Below, piece after piece: positions 52,252 through 61,958 of a DNA stretch of 64,000 bases (position 1 is its first letter; each line of letters starts with the position of its first letter). Origin of the DNA: Hydrogenophaga pseudoflava. Its GTDB lineage: Bacteria; Pseudomonadota; Gammaproteobacteria; Burkholderiales; Burkholderiaceae_C. Where the stretch lies: contig NZ_JAVHJP010000005.1 of NCBI RefSeq assembly GCF_031020795.1, forward strand, positions 365,302 to 429,301, written 5' to 3'. The translations under genes were made by a program, and so were the position numbers. The notes below the pieces were generated by a model. It was given only the letters and a program-made list of their open reading frames with translations, searched no databases and was not told the origin of the DNA.

Positions 52252-53961
52252 ATGCTGCAAAACAATCCCGAACTCAAAGGCAAGATCGACCAGCTTTGGC
52301 AGAAGTTCTGGGCCGGTGGCATCAGCAACCCACTCACCGCCATCGAACAGATCACCTACCTGCTGTTCATGAAGCGGCTGGACGAGCTTGACCTGAAGCG
52401 CCAGGCCGAAGCTAGGTTCACGGGCGAGAAGTACACATCCAAGTTCGAAGGCACCTGGTTGCCACCGGAACAACGTGCGCGCATCCCCGAATCGGCGACT
52501 CCCCTCGAACGTCTGCAGCTGGAACATGAAGCCATGAGGCTATATGGCGTCGACAAGCGCACCCTGCGCTGGAGCGAGTTCAAGCGCATGCAGGCCGAAG
52601 AGATGCTGCAGCACGTCCAAGGCAAGGTTTTTCCTTTCCTCAAAGACCTGAACGGCGCGGAGTCCAACTTCACCCATCACATGCGCAATGCGGTGTTCAT
52701 CATCCCCAAGCCGGCCTTGCTGGTCGAGGCGGTGAAGGCCATCGACGAAATTTTCGAGGTGATGGAGAAGGACTCAAGAGAGAAAGGACAGGCGTTCCAG
52801 GACATTCAGGGCGATGTCTATGAAATGCTGCTGTCCGAGATTGCCACTGCCGGCAAGAACGGCCAATTCCGCACACCGCGGCATGTCATCAAGTTGATGG
52901 CTGATCTGGTGCAGCCGCAGCTGGGCCACAGTATTGCCGATCCAGCCTGTGGTTCTGGTGGCTTTCTGCTGGGTGCCTACCAATACATCGTCACGCAGCT
53001 GGCTATTCGGGCAGGGGCTACAAATCTCAAGCCAGACGAGGACGGCTTTGTTCGTACCTCAGTCGCGGCTGCGCTGACCCAGGACGCGAAAGACGTGTTG
53101 GAGCAGACGCTATGGGGTTACGACATCGACCAGACCATGGTGCGCCTGGGCCTGATGAACCTGATGATGCACGGCATTGACGAGCCGCACATTGACTACA
53201 AAGACACCCTCAGCAAGAGCTACACCGAGGAGTCCCAATACAAGATCGTGATGGCCAACCCGCCCTTCACGGGCAGCATCGACAAGGGCGACATCAACGA
53301 GAACTTGACCCTTGGCACCACCAAGACCGAGCTGCTGTTTGTCGAGAACATCTATCGCCTACTGGAAAAAGGCGGTACCGCTTGCGTCGTTGTTCCGCAA
53401 GGGGTTCTCACAAATACCGGCAGTGCGTTCAAGAAGCTGCGTCAATTGCTAGTGGACAGCTGTGAGCTGAAGGCAGTGATTGCCATGCCGAGCGGCGTCT
53501 TTAAGCCCTATGCCGGTGTGGCTACTGCAATCCTGCTTTTCACCAAGGTGTGGGGTTCGAAAGAGAAGGTAATCAAGCCTGCCACCGATCACGTCTGGTT
53601 CTATGACATGCGCACCGACGGCTACAGCCCCGACGACAAGCGGACCAAATTGGAAGGCTATGGCGATCTGCAAGATATCGTCGCTCGCTACCACGCACGG
53701 AATGCCGAAACAGATTCTGACCGCAGGGCTCAATGTTTCATGGTGCCGCGTGCAGAGATCGTCAACGAACAAAACGGCTACGACCTTTCCCTATCGCGCT
53801 ACCGGGAGAATGTGTTCAAGCAAGTGACTTATGACAAGCCCAGCGATATCTTGGATCGACTGATTCAGGCAGAGGTGGGCGCCGTGGACGAGGCAGACCT
53901 CATAAAGGTGCAGAGCGGTATCGTACGCGAGCTGCTGGAGTTGAAGGGGATGGTGCGATGA
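52252..53961 (+). CDS. hsdM: Type I DNA methyltransferase, M subunit HsdM
   Basis: A 569-residue adenine N6-methyltransferase. The SAM motif is at 230-238 (DPACGSGGF) and the catalytic NPPF at 336-339. An N-terminal helical domain (1-150) and a C-terminal helix that contacts HsdS complete it. The stop overlaps the hsdS start as ATGA. Confidence 0.95.
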   Translation: MLQNNPELKGKIDQLWQKFWAGGISNPLTAIEQITYLLFMKRLDELDLKRQAEARFTGEKYTSKFEGTWLPPEQRARIPESATPLERLQLEHEAMRLYGVDKRTLRWSEFKRMQAEEMLQHVQGKVFPFLKDLNGAESNFTHHMRNAVFIIPKPALLVEAVKAIDEIFEVMEKDSREKGQAFQDIQGDVYEMLLSEIATAGKNGQFRTPRHVIKLMADLVQPQLGHSIADPACGSGGFLLGAYQYIVTQLAIRAGATNLKPDEDGFVRTSVAAALTQDAKDVLEQTLWGYDIDQTMVRLGLMNLMMHGIDEPHIDYKDTLSKSYTEESQYKIVMANPPFTGSIDKGDINENLTLGTTKTELLFVENIYRLLEKGGTACVVVPQGVLTNTGSAFKKLRQLLVDSCELKAVIAMPSGVFKPYAGVATAILLFTKVWGSKEKVIKPATDHVWFYDMRTDGYSPDDKRTKLEGYGDLQDIVARYHARNAETDSDRRAQCFMVPRAEIVNEQNGYDLSLSRYRENVFKQVTYDKPSDILDRLIQAEVGAVDEADLIKVQSGIVRELLELKGMVR

Positions 53962-55535
53962 GCTGGACCCCAAAGCCTCTACGTGAACTCTTGGAACTGT
54001 CGGGCCGCCACCGTGCTGGCGATCAGGATTTGCCAGTCCTTTCGATTACCATGAAGCATGGCTTGGTCGATCAAGCAGAAAAGTTCAAGAAGCGCGTTGC
54101 CAGTTCAGACACCTCGAACTATCGTGTCGCATACAAGAACGAATTGGTTGTCGGCTTCCCGATTGATGAGGGTGTCCTCGGTTTTCAGACCAAATATCCA
54201 GCAGGAATCGTTAGTCCGGCGTATGACATCTGGAAGCTACGAAGCGAACCAGATTCCCACATCCCCTACCTTGAGCGATATTTGCGATCCGCGCAGGCAA
54301 GGGCTTCATATGCCTCGCGCATGCAAGGTGCTGTTGCACGGCGACGCAGCCTAACAAAAACGGACTTCCTCAACCTGGAAATTCCGTTTCCGCCCCTCGA
54401 CGACCAAATCCGCATTGCCCATCTGCTCGGCAAAGTGGAAGGGCTGATCGCCCAGCGCAAACAACACCTGCAACAACTCGACGACCTGCTCAAGAGCGTG
54501 TTTCTGGCGATGTTTGGTGACCCGTTGCGGAATGAGAAGGGGTGGGACAAACCTGAGTTGAAAGCCTTCGGCAGGATTTCGACCGGCAACACGCCACCCA
54601 GAAATGAGCCCGCAAATTACGATGGCAGTTTCATCGAATGGATCAAAACGGACAACATCACCGGTGATGCGGCTTTCGTCACACCGGCTACAGAATACCT
54701 TTCTGAGGTCGGAGCGAAAAGGGCCAGAACGGTCACGAACGGCGCCTTGCTTGTAGCCTGTATCGCGGGCAGCGTCGAATCTATCGGGCGGGCGGCGTTA
54801 ACCGACAGAACGGTATCGTTCAATCAGCAGATCAATGCCATACAGCCTGGAAAGGATGTCAACTCTCTGTACTTGTATGGTTTGTTCAAGCTGTCTCGGG
54901 CTTACATACAGAGCCACGCCACGAAGGGAATGAAGAAGATTCTGACCAAGGGGGATTTTGAGAAGATCACGATGATCAAGCCACCCCTTGAAATCCAGAA
55001 TCAATTCGCTGCCATCGTAGAAAAGGTCGAAGCCCTCAAGTCCCGCTACCAGCAAAGCCTCACCGACCTCGAAGCCCTCGACGGCGCCCTTAGCCAGCAG
55101 GCCTTCAAGGGCGAGTTGGATTTGTCGCGGGTAGCCTTACCTGCTGCCACTATCGAAGGAGAAAGCCCAGTGGCCGCTAACGTGCCTGCGCCCATCAACG
55201 TGCCGGTGATCGACCTGCCCGAAACCGATTTGCTTCTGCCCGCACTGCAAGACCGCACACAGCTTGAGCCGCTGCTGCGCTTCTGGTTGGAGGCTTATAC
55301 CGAACAGCTCGGTGATATGGCGTTCTCCGTTGACCAATTCATGCGAGCGGCAGAGGCCCGTGCAGAAGAGGTCTTCCCAGATCGCGAGTTCGAGCTGGGT
55401 GCCGATGCTTTTGAGTTGATCAAGGCATGGGTGTTTCACGCATTGCGTGCGGGACGCTTGGAACAGGTCTATCCCTGTAGAGACGATGACATCCGCGTGG
55501 CTGTGCGAAAGCCGCCTGCCGTAGTCGAGGGCTGA
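53958..55535 (+). CDS. hsdS: Type I specificity subunit HsdS with an unusual C-terminal extension
   Basis: A 525-residue specificity subunit with two target-recognition domains (about 1-135 and 195-335). Each is followed by a conserved helical region, beginning near 142 (IPFPPLDDQIRIAHLLGKVE) and 342 (PPLEIQNQFAAIVEKVEALK). Beyond about residue 391 there is an extra domain of 134 residues, mainly helical (LLLPALQDRTQLEPLLRFWL, AEEVFPDREFELGADAFELI). Ordinary HsdS proteins end before this. The next gene begins 5 bp later, so the extension may link to the AAA ATPase. Confidence 0.92.
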   Translation: MSWTPKPLRELLELSGRHRAGDQDLPVLSITMKHGLVDQAEKFKKRVASSDTSNYRVAYKNELVVGFPIDEGVLGFQTKYPAGIVSPAYDIWKLRSEPDSHIPYLERYLRSAQARASYASRMQGAVARRRSLTKTDFLNLEIPFPPLDDQIRIAHLLGKVEGLIAQRKQHLQQLDDLLKSVFLAMFGDPLRNEKGWDKPELKAFGRISTGNTPPRNEPANYDGSFIEWIKTDNITGDAAFVTPATEYLSEVGAKRARTVTNGALLVACIAGSVESIGRAALTDRTVSFNQQINAIQPGKDVNSLYLYGLFKLSRAYIQSHATKGMKKILTKGDFEKITMIKPPLEIQNQFAAIVEKVEALKSRYQQSLTDLEALDGALSQQAFKGELDLSRVALPAATIEGESPVAANVPAPINVPVIDLPETDLLLPALQDRTQLEPLLRFWLEAYTEQLGDMAFSVDQFMRAAEARAEEVFPDREFELGADAFELIKAWVFHALRAGRLEQVYPCRDDDIRVAVRKPPAVVEG

Positions 55536-55540
55536 ACCCG

Positions 55541-57361
55541 ATGAAGCTGCTGCGGCTGAAGATCACCGACCCGGACGGCTTCCGCAGTTTGCCGACGGGC
55601 TTTGAGCATTGCTTCCGAACCGAGATCACCTTGGGGGACGAAGGGGATGAGTTCGCCCCCTTCGTCTGCGCCGGTCGCAACGGCAGTGGCAAGTCAAACC
55701 TCCTGGAGGCGCTGGCAGCGATCTTCTACCAGCTGGAGTTGCTGCGGGTGCGGCGCAGTTTCCTGCCGGAGGTGTTTCAGTATGACCCGGTCGACAACCC
55801 GCAAGGCATCAAAGAGGGGGCGGGCTTTCCAAACGCCTTTGAGCTGGAGTACCAGATCTACCCGTCGACTTTTTCGCTGGCGGCGTTGGGACGACTCGCA
55901 ACCGTCCGTGTTGTGAAGCTCAAGGACGAGTCTCCTCGCATGTACTGGACCAACGCCCAGGAGTTCATTCACTTGGCTGACGGCTTGGGCGAAGGCGGCC
56001 TTTGTGGCGAGCAGCATCGCGACTTTCTGTTGCCAGATTTCGTGGTGGGCTATTCGTCGGGTGAAAACGAAATCCTGAGCCTGCCCTTCTTCAAGATGCG
56101 CTTCATCCAGTTCGACGAGTACTGGACGAGCCTGAGGGAGGGGTTACCGTACCCGGGGCGGCCAGAGACACGTCTGACGTACCTCGACAGCAGCTTCAGC
56201 CAGGCCATTCTGTTGTGCAACCTGCTTTTTGCTGGGGACGGCCGGGAAGAGCTCTTCACGCGTGACATTGGCATCGAGGCGTTGAAAGAGTTCCGCATCG
56301 TACTCAAGCGGTACGTGTTGCTGAACGAAGCACAAGCCAGGCCATTCATCCGCCCTATCGAACGCTCCACTGCGTCTTCTGATGAGGCGTTCTGGATGGG
56401 CCGATCTGCTGTGTCCATAGACCACAAGACTGGGCTGTATCAGTTGGATGTACTTCGGCTGTTGGAAGAGCAGAACCCCAAAGAGCGCCGCATGTCGCAA
56501 TATCCGTTGGATGCTTTGCGGCGCTGTGCCACGCTGGAGTTTTACGACGAGGCCACCGACACGCTCATCTTGGACTACTGGGTGAACCCGGCGACTCAGC
56601 AGGCCTTCCGCGAAAGCTTCTCTGACGCGCGCACGCTGTTCCAGGCTTTCCAGGTTTTGCTCACCCTGAACCTCTACACGGTGAGCGACCAGCTGAAATC
56701 CGACCTGTACCGGTCGGATAGCCAGTATGTGAGCGAGACGGTGCCGAAACTGGCGTCGGATGAGCGGGTGATGCGCTTCAAGTTTGTCCGCTTCGCCAAG
56801 AAGGGCGTGAAGGAGGCGCTGATGCTCAAGAGCCTGTCAGACGGCGAGCATCAGCTGCTGCATAGCTTGGGGCTTTGCCTTTTGTTCCGGGATACCAACA
56901 GCCTGTTTCTATTGGATGAGCCGGAAACGCACTTCAACCCGGACTGGCGCGCCAGCTTCATCAGCCGACTGCGTCAGGGTCTGAGGGGCCGAGAAGGGGC
57001 CTCTCAAGAGATGTTGATCACGACGCACTCGCCGTTCCTTATTTCGGACAGCAAGCCCGAAAAGGTGCTGGTCTTCGAGAAAGACCGTATAAGCGGCAAC
57101 GTGACCATCAAGCACCCTGAGTTCAATACATTGGGTGCTTCAATCAACAAGATCACCATGAACACCTTCGGTAAGCGCGAGACTGTTGGTGGCATTGCTG
57201 AAGCGCTGCTTGACGGCTTCAAGGCGCGCTTTGACGCTGGTCAGGAGGACTTGTCGGCTCTGGTCGATGAGATTGAAGCCGAGCTGGGTGACTCGGTCGA
57301 AAAAATCCTCTTGATCAAGGCGATACAGGACAAGCTGGAAGAGAAACAAAAGGGGGCGTGA
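55541..57361 (+). CDS. Restriction-system-associated AAA-family ATPase
   Basis: A 606-residue SMC/ABC-like ATPase of the type found next to type I restriction genes. Walker A GRNGSGKSN is at 45-53, the signature-like LSDGEHQLL near 435, Walker B LLDEPETH at 457-464 and the switch TTHSPFLIS near 490. The layout resembles the OLD/Septu-PtuA families, with a large insertion between the two halves. The next gene encodes an HNH nuclease, and this ATPase-HNH pairing is also the layout of the Septu defence system. Confidence 0.88.
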   Translation: MKLLRLKITDPDGFRSLPTGFEHCFRTEITLGDEGDEFAPFVCAGRNGSGKSNLLEALAAIFYQLELLRVRRSFLPEVFQYDPVDNPQGIKEGAGFPNAFELEYQIYPSTFSLAALGRLATVRVVKLKDESPRMYWTNAQEFIHLADGLGEGGLCGEQHRDFLLPDFVVGYSSGENEILSLPFFKMRFIQFDEYWTSLREGLPYPGRPETRLTYLDSSFSQAILLCNLLFAGDGREELFTRDIGIEALKEFRIVLKRYVLLNEAQARPFIRPIERSTASSDEAFWMGRSAVSIDHKTGLYQLDVLRLLEEQNPKERRMSQYPLDALRRCATLEFYDEATDTLILDYWVNPATQQAFRESFSDARTLFQAFQVLLTLNLYTVSDQLKSDLYRSDSQYVSETVPKLASDERVMRFKFVRFAKKGVKEALMLKSLSDGEHQLLHSLGLCLLFRDTNSLFLLDEPETHFNPDWRASFISRLRQGLRGREGASQEMLITTHSPFLISDSKPEKVLVFEKDRISGNVTIKHPEFNTLGASINKITMNTFGKRETVGGIAEALLDGFKARFDAGQEDLSALVDEIEAELGDSVEKILLIKAIQDKLEEKQKGA

Positions 57362-57366
57362 AAGCG

Positions 57367-58440
57367 ATGCTCTTTCCCTACACCTATGTGCCGCACAAGA
57401 TGGAGAAGATGCAGGGCTTTATTGACTTCATATTCTTTGCGGTGTGGTGCCAGGCTCCGTCAAAAGGACCGTACCGTTTGGAGCTGTTCGCATCGAATCC
57501 CGAGCTGTTTGAGGTGATGTCGGAGTTCCACTTCGACGATAGCAAAGGAGCTGAATTCTTCGCAGGGCATGTGGAGCGCATCTACACACTCTTCGCCGCT
57601 CTTAGCTCTTGCCAGATTGAGCAGCTTCGGCTCTGGTATGTGGCGAACAACGATATCGAACGCGTCTGCTCCAACGACCCCTTCGTTCCGATAAAACGGT
57701 ATGCGGACTTCCCCACAGAGATCAAGGACCTTCGCGATCAGTTGGCCTCGTTCTTCAAGGGGCTCTATTCGAACGTGGAAATGGCAGCGCTCAAGAAGCG
57801 GATTGGCGATATCAAGGATCACTATCGCGCCTGGGAGGCAGTCAACAAACGGGGTAAGTGCCCGTTCTGTGGGATCAGCGACTTGCTGGGTCAACACCAC
57901 AGTAAGCGCGAGGCGTATGACCACTACCTACCCAAGGCGCTGTATCCGTTTAACTCCATTAACTTCAAGAATCTCGCACCCGCTTGCCCTCACTGCAACA
58001 GCAGCTACAAGACAAGCAAGGACGTCGCGTACCCGGTGAAAGACCCGGCAGGTGCGCAGGTTCGTCGGAGAGCCTTCTATCCGTACTCGGTAGTGCCGTA
58101 CGAGCTAACGATTTCCTTCAATCTGGACAAAGTCAACCTGTCTTCGCTGGAACCCCAGCATGTGTCCGTCCAGTTCGGACCGGCGGAGCTGCAAGAGCAG
58201 ATCGACACATGGCGCGATTTGTACGGGATTGATGAGCGGTACAAGGCCAAGCTCTGTGCTGAAAACGATGGAAAGTACTGGTTGGAGCAGGCGCATGGCG
58301 AGTGGAAAGAATTGGGCAGAGACCCCCAAGAGCTACTGACCCAAGTCCTTCGGAATGCCCAGAAGGCACCCTACGCAGAGTGCAATTTCTTGAAGGCTCC
58401 TTTCCTCAAGGCGTGCGCGGCCAACGGAGCGTTTTCGTGA
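57367..58440 (+). CDS. HNH-type nuclease paired with the AAA ATPase
   Basis: A 357-residue protein. Two CxxC pairs, C165-C168 (CPFCG) and C207-C210 (ACPHCNS), frame the core with the DHYLPK motif (D185, H186), a pattern of HNH nucleases of the PtuB type. I prefer the ATG at 57367, 10 bp after AGGGGG, over a GTG at 57358 that overlaps the ATPase stop. Flanking helical regions on both sides are unassigned and may bind the ATPase. The stop overlaps the next gene as GTGA. Confidence 0.87.
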   Translation: MLFPYTYVPHKMEKMQGFIDFIFFAVWCQAPSKGPYRLELFASNPELFEVMSEFHFDDSKGAEFFAGHVERIYTLFAALSSCQIEQLRLWYVANNDIERVCSNDPFVPIKRYADFPTEIKDLRDQLASFFKGLYSNVEMAALKKRIGDIKDHYRAWEAVNKRGKCPFCGISDLLGQHHSKREAYDHYLPKALYPFNSINFKNLAPACPHCNSSYKTSKDVAYPVKDPAGAQVRRRAFYPYSVVPYELTISFNLDKVNLSSLEPQHVSVQFGPAELQEQIDTWRDLYGIDERYKAKLCAENDGKYWLEQAHGEWKELGRDPQELLTQVLRNAQKAPYAECNFLKAPFLKACAANGAFS

Positions 58441-59375
58441 GCGACATCAAACTCTTCCGCATCACCAAGGGCCATGCCACTGAGCTACAAGGCGCTGCAT
58501 CAGATCTGGAAAAGCCGATGCAGAACCTGATCGAGGCGAACCTGGACACCTTTCTAGGCATCCGTTTCCTGGCCTCGGAATACTCCACCGGCAAAACGCA
58601 CGGCGGGCGTATCGATTCGCTGGGGCTGGACGAAAACCACTGCCCGGTCATCGTCGAATACAAGCGCTCGGTGGGTGAAAACGTCATCAACCAAGGGCTG
58701 TATTACCTGGATTGGTTGATGGACCACCAGGCCGAGTTCAAGCTGCTGGTGCTGGAAAAGGTGGGCAAGGCCGCAGCCGACGCGATCGACTGGAGCGCAC
58801 CACGCCTAGTGTGCATTGCGGCCGACTTCACCAAGTTCGACGGCCACGCGGTGCAGCAGATGAACCGAAACATCGAGCTGATTCGCTACCGCAAGTTTGG
58901 TGACGACCTGCTGTTGTTTGAACTGGCCAACGCCAGCACCGCCGCCGCCAGCAAGGCCAAGCCCGCCAAAGCCAGCAAGACGCCGGTGACCACATCCACC
59001 GCTGTGGGTGGCACCGACAAGACCTTTGCCGAACACCTGGGCGTGCTACCAGCCGATTTGAAGCTGGTGCTGACCTCGCTGGAGGACTACGCCACCTCGC
59101 TGGGTGATGACGTGCAGCGCAAAGAGCTCAAGCTCTACATGGCGTTCAAGCGGCTCAAGAACTTCGCCACCGTGGTGTTGGCCAGGAAGGGCGTTCTGCT
59201 GTACCTGCACCTGGACCCGGCGCCCGTGGTGAAAGCGCTAAAGAACGCCAGAGACGTCAGCAACATTGGTCACTGGGGCACGGGTGATGTTGAGATCACA
59301 CTGACCTCGATGAAGGAGTTTGAAGAGATCAAGCCGTTGCTGGCAGCGGCGTATGAGGGGCGGGCGCCGGCTTAA
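58437..59375 (+). CDS. DUF5655-type protein with an N-terminal PD-(D/E)xK nuclease-like domain
   Basis: A 312-residue protein starting with GTG at 58437, overlapping the HNH stop by 4 bp. Residues 25-180 fit a PD-(D/E)xK fold with D60 (GGRIDSLGLD) and E74-x-K76 (VIVEYKRS). An Ala/Lys/Thr linker follows, then a compact C-terminal domain at about 210-312 (KELKLYMAFKRLKNFATVVL, WGTGDVEITLTS) of the DUF5655 type. Position implies a role with the restriction genes, possibly as an added nuclease. Confidence 0.82.
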   Translation: MSDIKLFRITKGHATELQGAASDLEKPMQNLIEANLDTFLGIRFLASEYSTGKTHGGRIDSLGLDENHCPVIVEYKRSVGENVINQGLYYLDWLMDHQAEFKLLVLEKVGKAAADAIDWSAPRLVCIAADFTKFDGHAVQQMNRNIELIRYRKFGDDLLLFELANASTAAASKAKPAKASKTPVTTSTAVGGTDKTFAEHLGVLPADLKLVLTSLEDYATSLGDDVQRKELKLYMAFKRLKNFATVVLARKGVLLYLHLDPAPVVKALKNARDVSNIGHWGTGDVEITLTSMKEFEEIKPLLAAAYEGRAPA

Positions 59376-59409
59376 GCTGGTGAGCCGTGCTCGTTAAAGG
59401 AGGAACTGT

Positions 59410-60231
59410 TTGGAAGCTTTCAACGGCCTGTTGCAAAGCCCTTGGCTGCAGCCAGCGATGCCGACGCTGGCTTTCGTTGCTTTGGTTGCGTGGTTTTGGT
59501 GGCGTACAGGATCGATCCGCAGTGTGCTGGATCGGGTGTGGCATCTGCTGGCCGGCAGCACGGACGTGAACGACCCGATCTTGAAGGAAGTCCTGGTGAA
59601 CAGCCGGGACCTGGAGCGGTTCCGCTTCACCTACCGGATCAAGGTGGATTCATTGGATCACGTCCACAAACTGCACGCTTGGAGCCAACAGCATCGCTTG
59701 GACATCGCAACCGTCTCCAAGGCCCGCGAGTGGGTGGATGTGACGCGGTCTGACCTGATCAAAGAGCCACCCAGCGCATTCATTCGGCGGAGGGGCTGGC
59801 TGGCCGGGCTACTGCTGGCTACTGTCTATGGGCTTGGCGCCTTGTTGCTGCCGTCGGGCGCTTTGCTGCGCATGAAGGCCTCGGGCACCTATTTCCGGCT
59901 GCAAGAGTCGTCTTTGCAGCATCCGCTGTGGCTCTGGTCTGTTGCATCGTCGGACTGCAAGACAAGTGTCGACGCGGTAGTGCGTAAGACGGGGTTTACG
60001 AAGGAAGAGACGGGCCTGATGTGCGGGATGCTCCAAGGCGATGGCGCGAAGAGCCTGATTGAAGAAAACCAGGCTACCCAGCGTTGGCTTTTTGTGGTCG
60101 CCTTGATTCCATTGGGCTTCTGGTTCTTTTCGACGACATGGCAGCTGGGTGCGGCTCGTGCAGCCCTTGCACTGCGCAGGCGCGCTGCGGTCACTGACCA
60201 AGGGCCTGAAGACGAAGGCGTAGAACCTTGA
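59410..60231 (+). CDS. Membrane protein of unknown function in the defence-like operon
   Basis: A 273-residue protein with three predicted membrane helices (about 16-32, 131-152 and 227-247) and soluble parts between. Start is a TTG at 59410, supported by a perfect AAAGGAGG at 59396-59403 with a 6-nt spacer. I do not know a family with certainty; it may match DUF6216 (from memory). The stop and the next ATG share one base (TGATG), so it is coupled to the AlbA_2 gene. Membrane proteins with a cytoplasmic sensor are common effectors in defence operons. Confidence 0.78.
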   Translation: MEAFNGLLQSPWLQPAMPTLAFVALVAWFWWRTGSIRSVLDRVWHLLAGSTDVNDPILKEVLVNSRDLERFRFTYRIKVDSLDHVHKLHAWSQQHRLDIATVSKAREWVDVTRSDLIKEPPSAFIRRRGWLAGLLLATVYGLGALLLPSGALLRMKASGTYFRLQESSLQHPLWLWSVASSDCKTSVDAVVRKTGFTKEETGLMCGMLQGDGAKSLIEENQATQRWLFVVALIPLGFWFFSTTWQLGAARAALALRRRAAVTDQGPEDEGVEP

Positions 60232-61901
60232 TGGATGCAAACCAGCTGGCCAACTGCCTGTCGCAACTGATCGCCGCCTGGGAAAGCGAGGTGGTGGAGT
60301 TCAAGCGCGCCGACCACGACTACGACACGGACAAGATTGGCGAGTACTTTTCCGCCTTGAGCAACGAGGCGAACCTGCGTGGACTGGACCGGGCCTGGCT
60401 GGTGTTCGGGGTGGACGACAAGTCACGTGCGGTGGTGGGCAGTGCCTACCGCATGGAGTCCGATCGGCTGCAGAGCCTCAAGCATCAGATCGCGCAGTCC
60501 ACTGAGCCGAGTATCACGTTCCGCCACATTCATGTGTCGGCGCACCCGGCGGGACGGGTGCTTATGTTTGAGATTCCTTCGGCACCACGCGGTATGCCGA
60601 TTGCATGGAAGGGGCACTATTACGCCAGAGCCGGTGAGAGCCGCACGTCCCTGGGTCTGGACAAGCTCGATGAGATTCGCAGCCAGACCTTGTCCTTGGA
60701 CTGGTCTGCCCAATGTGTCCCCCAGGCTACGTTGGAGCATCTTGATGCCGAAGCACTGAAGGTGGCCCGGGATTCCTTCGCCAAGAAGTACGCCAATCGC
60801 TTTCCGCGTGAAGAGGTCGAGGCTTGGCCCGTGGCGACCTTCTTGGAGCGTGCCTGCCTGACACAGGCGGGGCAGCTGACACGGGCAGCGCTGTTGCTGC
60901 TGGGCAAGCGCGAGGCTGCCCACTTGCTGTTGCCCCACCCTGCCCAGATGACCTGGAAGCTCGAAGGCCCGGAAAAGGCCTATGAGCATTTGGGCTTGCC
61001 GTTCTTGTTGGCGACGTCAGAGCTGTACCGTCGGATTCGCAATGTGCAGGTGCGCATCCTGCCGCAAGACGCTTTGTTGCCGGTGGAGGTGGCCAAGTAC
61101 GACCAGCGGGTAGTGTTGGAGGCCCTGCACAACTGCATTGCGCACCAGGACTACACCCGTAACGCACGCATCGTGGTGCGGGAACAGCTGGACCGCTTGA
61201 TCTTCGAAAACGAAGGCAGTTTTTTTGAGGGCGAGCCGCGTGACTACATCGGTGGCGAGAAAACACCGCGACGCTATCGGAACACAGTGCTGGCCCAGGC
61301 AATGGTCGAGCTCAACATGATCGACACCATGGGTTATGGCATCCATGAGATGCACAAGACACAGGCGCAGCGCTACTTTCCACTGCCCGACTACGACTTG
61401 AGCGAACCCAACCTTGTGCGCATGACCATCCATGGCGCGGTGGTGGACCCCGCATACAGCCGCTTGCTCATTCAGAACACCCAGCTGGCTTTGGCCGATG
61501 TGTTCGCGCTGGACCGGGTGCAGAAGAAGCTGCCCATTGATGACGATGTGGCAGGGCGTTTGCGCAAAGCGGGGCTGATTGAGGGCAGAAAGCCGGCGTA
61601 CCGGGTGTCGGCCGCGGTGGCCAAAGTCACAGCCAGCAAGGCGGACTACATCCGCACCCGAGCGCAGGACGATGAGTTCTACGCCAAGCTGCTGACCGAC
61701 TACTTGGCCAAGTTCAGGCAGGCAACGCGCAAGGAGATCAATCAGCTGCTGTTGCCCAAGCTGAGCGAGGCGCTGACCGCAGAGCAGAAGGAACGAAAGA
61801 TTGGCAACCTCTTGACCAATCTCCGTCGGGCAGGGAGGTTGGTCAACGCCGGCACCCGAGCACAACCCATTTGGTCACTTGCAGAAAGCAAAAAGCCATA
61901 A
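60231..61901 (+). CDS. AlbA_2 (Schlafen-type) domain ATP-binding protein, putative DNA-binding regulator or effector
   Basis: A 556-residue protein. Residues about 10-130 form an AlbA_2 domain (ESEVVEFKRADHDYDTDKIG, LDRAWLVFGVDD), with a GHKL-type ATP site near 290-365 (EALHNCIAHQDYTRNA, LIFENEGSFF) and C-terminal winged-helix parts (KLPIDDDVAGRLRKAGLIEG, RKEINQLLLPKLSEAL). Such proteins are annotated as transcriptional regulators, and some act in phage defence. The ATG at 60231 is chosen over a TTG one codon earlier. Confidence 0.85.
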   Translation: MDANQLANCLSQLIAAWESEVVEFKRADHDYDTDKIGEYFSALSNEANLRGLDRAWLVFGVDDKSRAVVGSAYRMESDRLQSLKHQIAQSTEPSITFRHIHVSAHPAGRVLMFEIPSAPRGMPIAWKGHYYARAGESRTSLGLDKLDEIRSQTLSLDWSAQCVPQATLEHLDAEALKVARDSFAKKYANRFPREEVEAWPVATFLERACLTQAGQLTRAALLLLGKREAAHLLLPHPAQMTWKLEGPEKAYEHLGLPFLLATSELYRRIRNVQVRILPQDALLPVEVAKYDQRVVLEALHNCIAHQDYTRNARIVVREQLDRLIFENEGSFFEGEPRDYIGGEKTPRRYRNTVLAQAMVELNMIDTMGYGIHEMHKTQAQRYFPLPDYDLSEPNLVRMTIHGAVVDPAYSRLLIQNTQLALADVFALDRVQKKLPIDDDVAGRLRKAGLIEGRKPAYRVSAAVAKVTASKADYIRTRAQDDEFYAKLLTDYLAKFRQATRKEINQLLLPKLSEALTAEQKERKIGNLLTNLRRAGRLVNAGTRAQPIWSLAESKKP

Positions 61902-61958
61902 ACGGCTGCTGTGCTTATGGTCTTTTGAATAAGTCTTTAAGAATCAAAGACTTGGCGC

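Noticed and set aside
55541..58440. Naming the AAA-HNH pair as Septu (PtuAB)
   Set aside because: The layout is similar, but the genes are fused in order to a type I system with a modified HsdS, and sequence comparison is needed to separate the families. I kept the neutral name.
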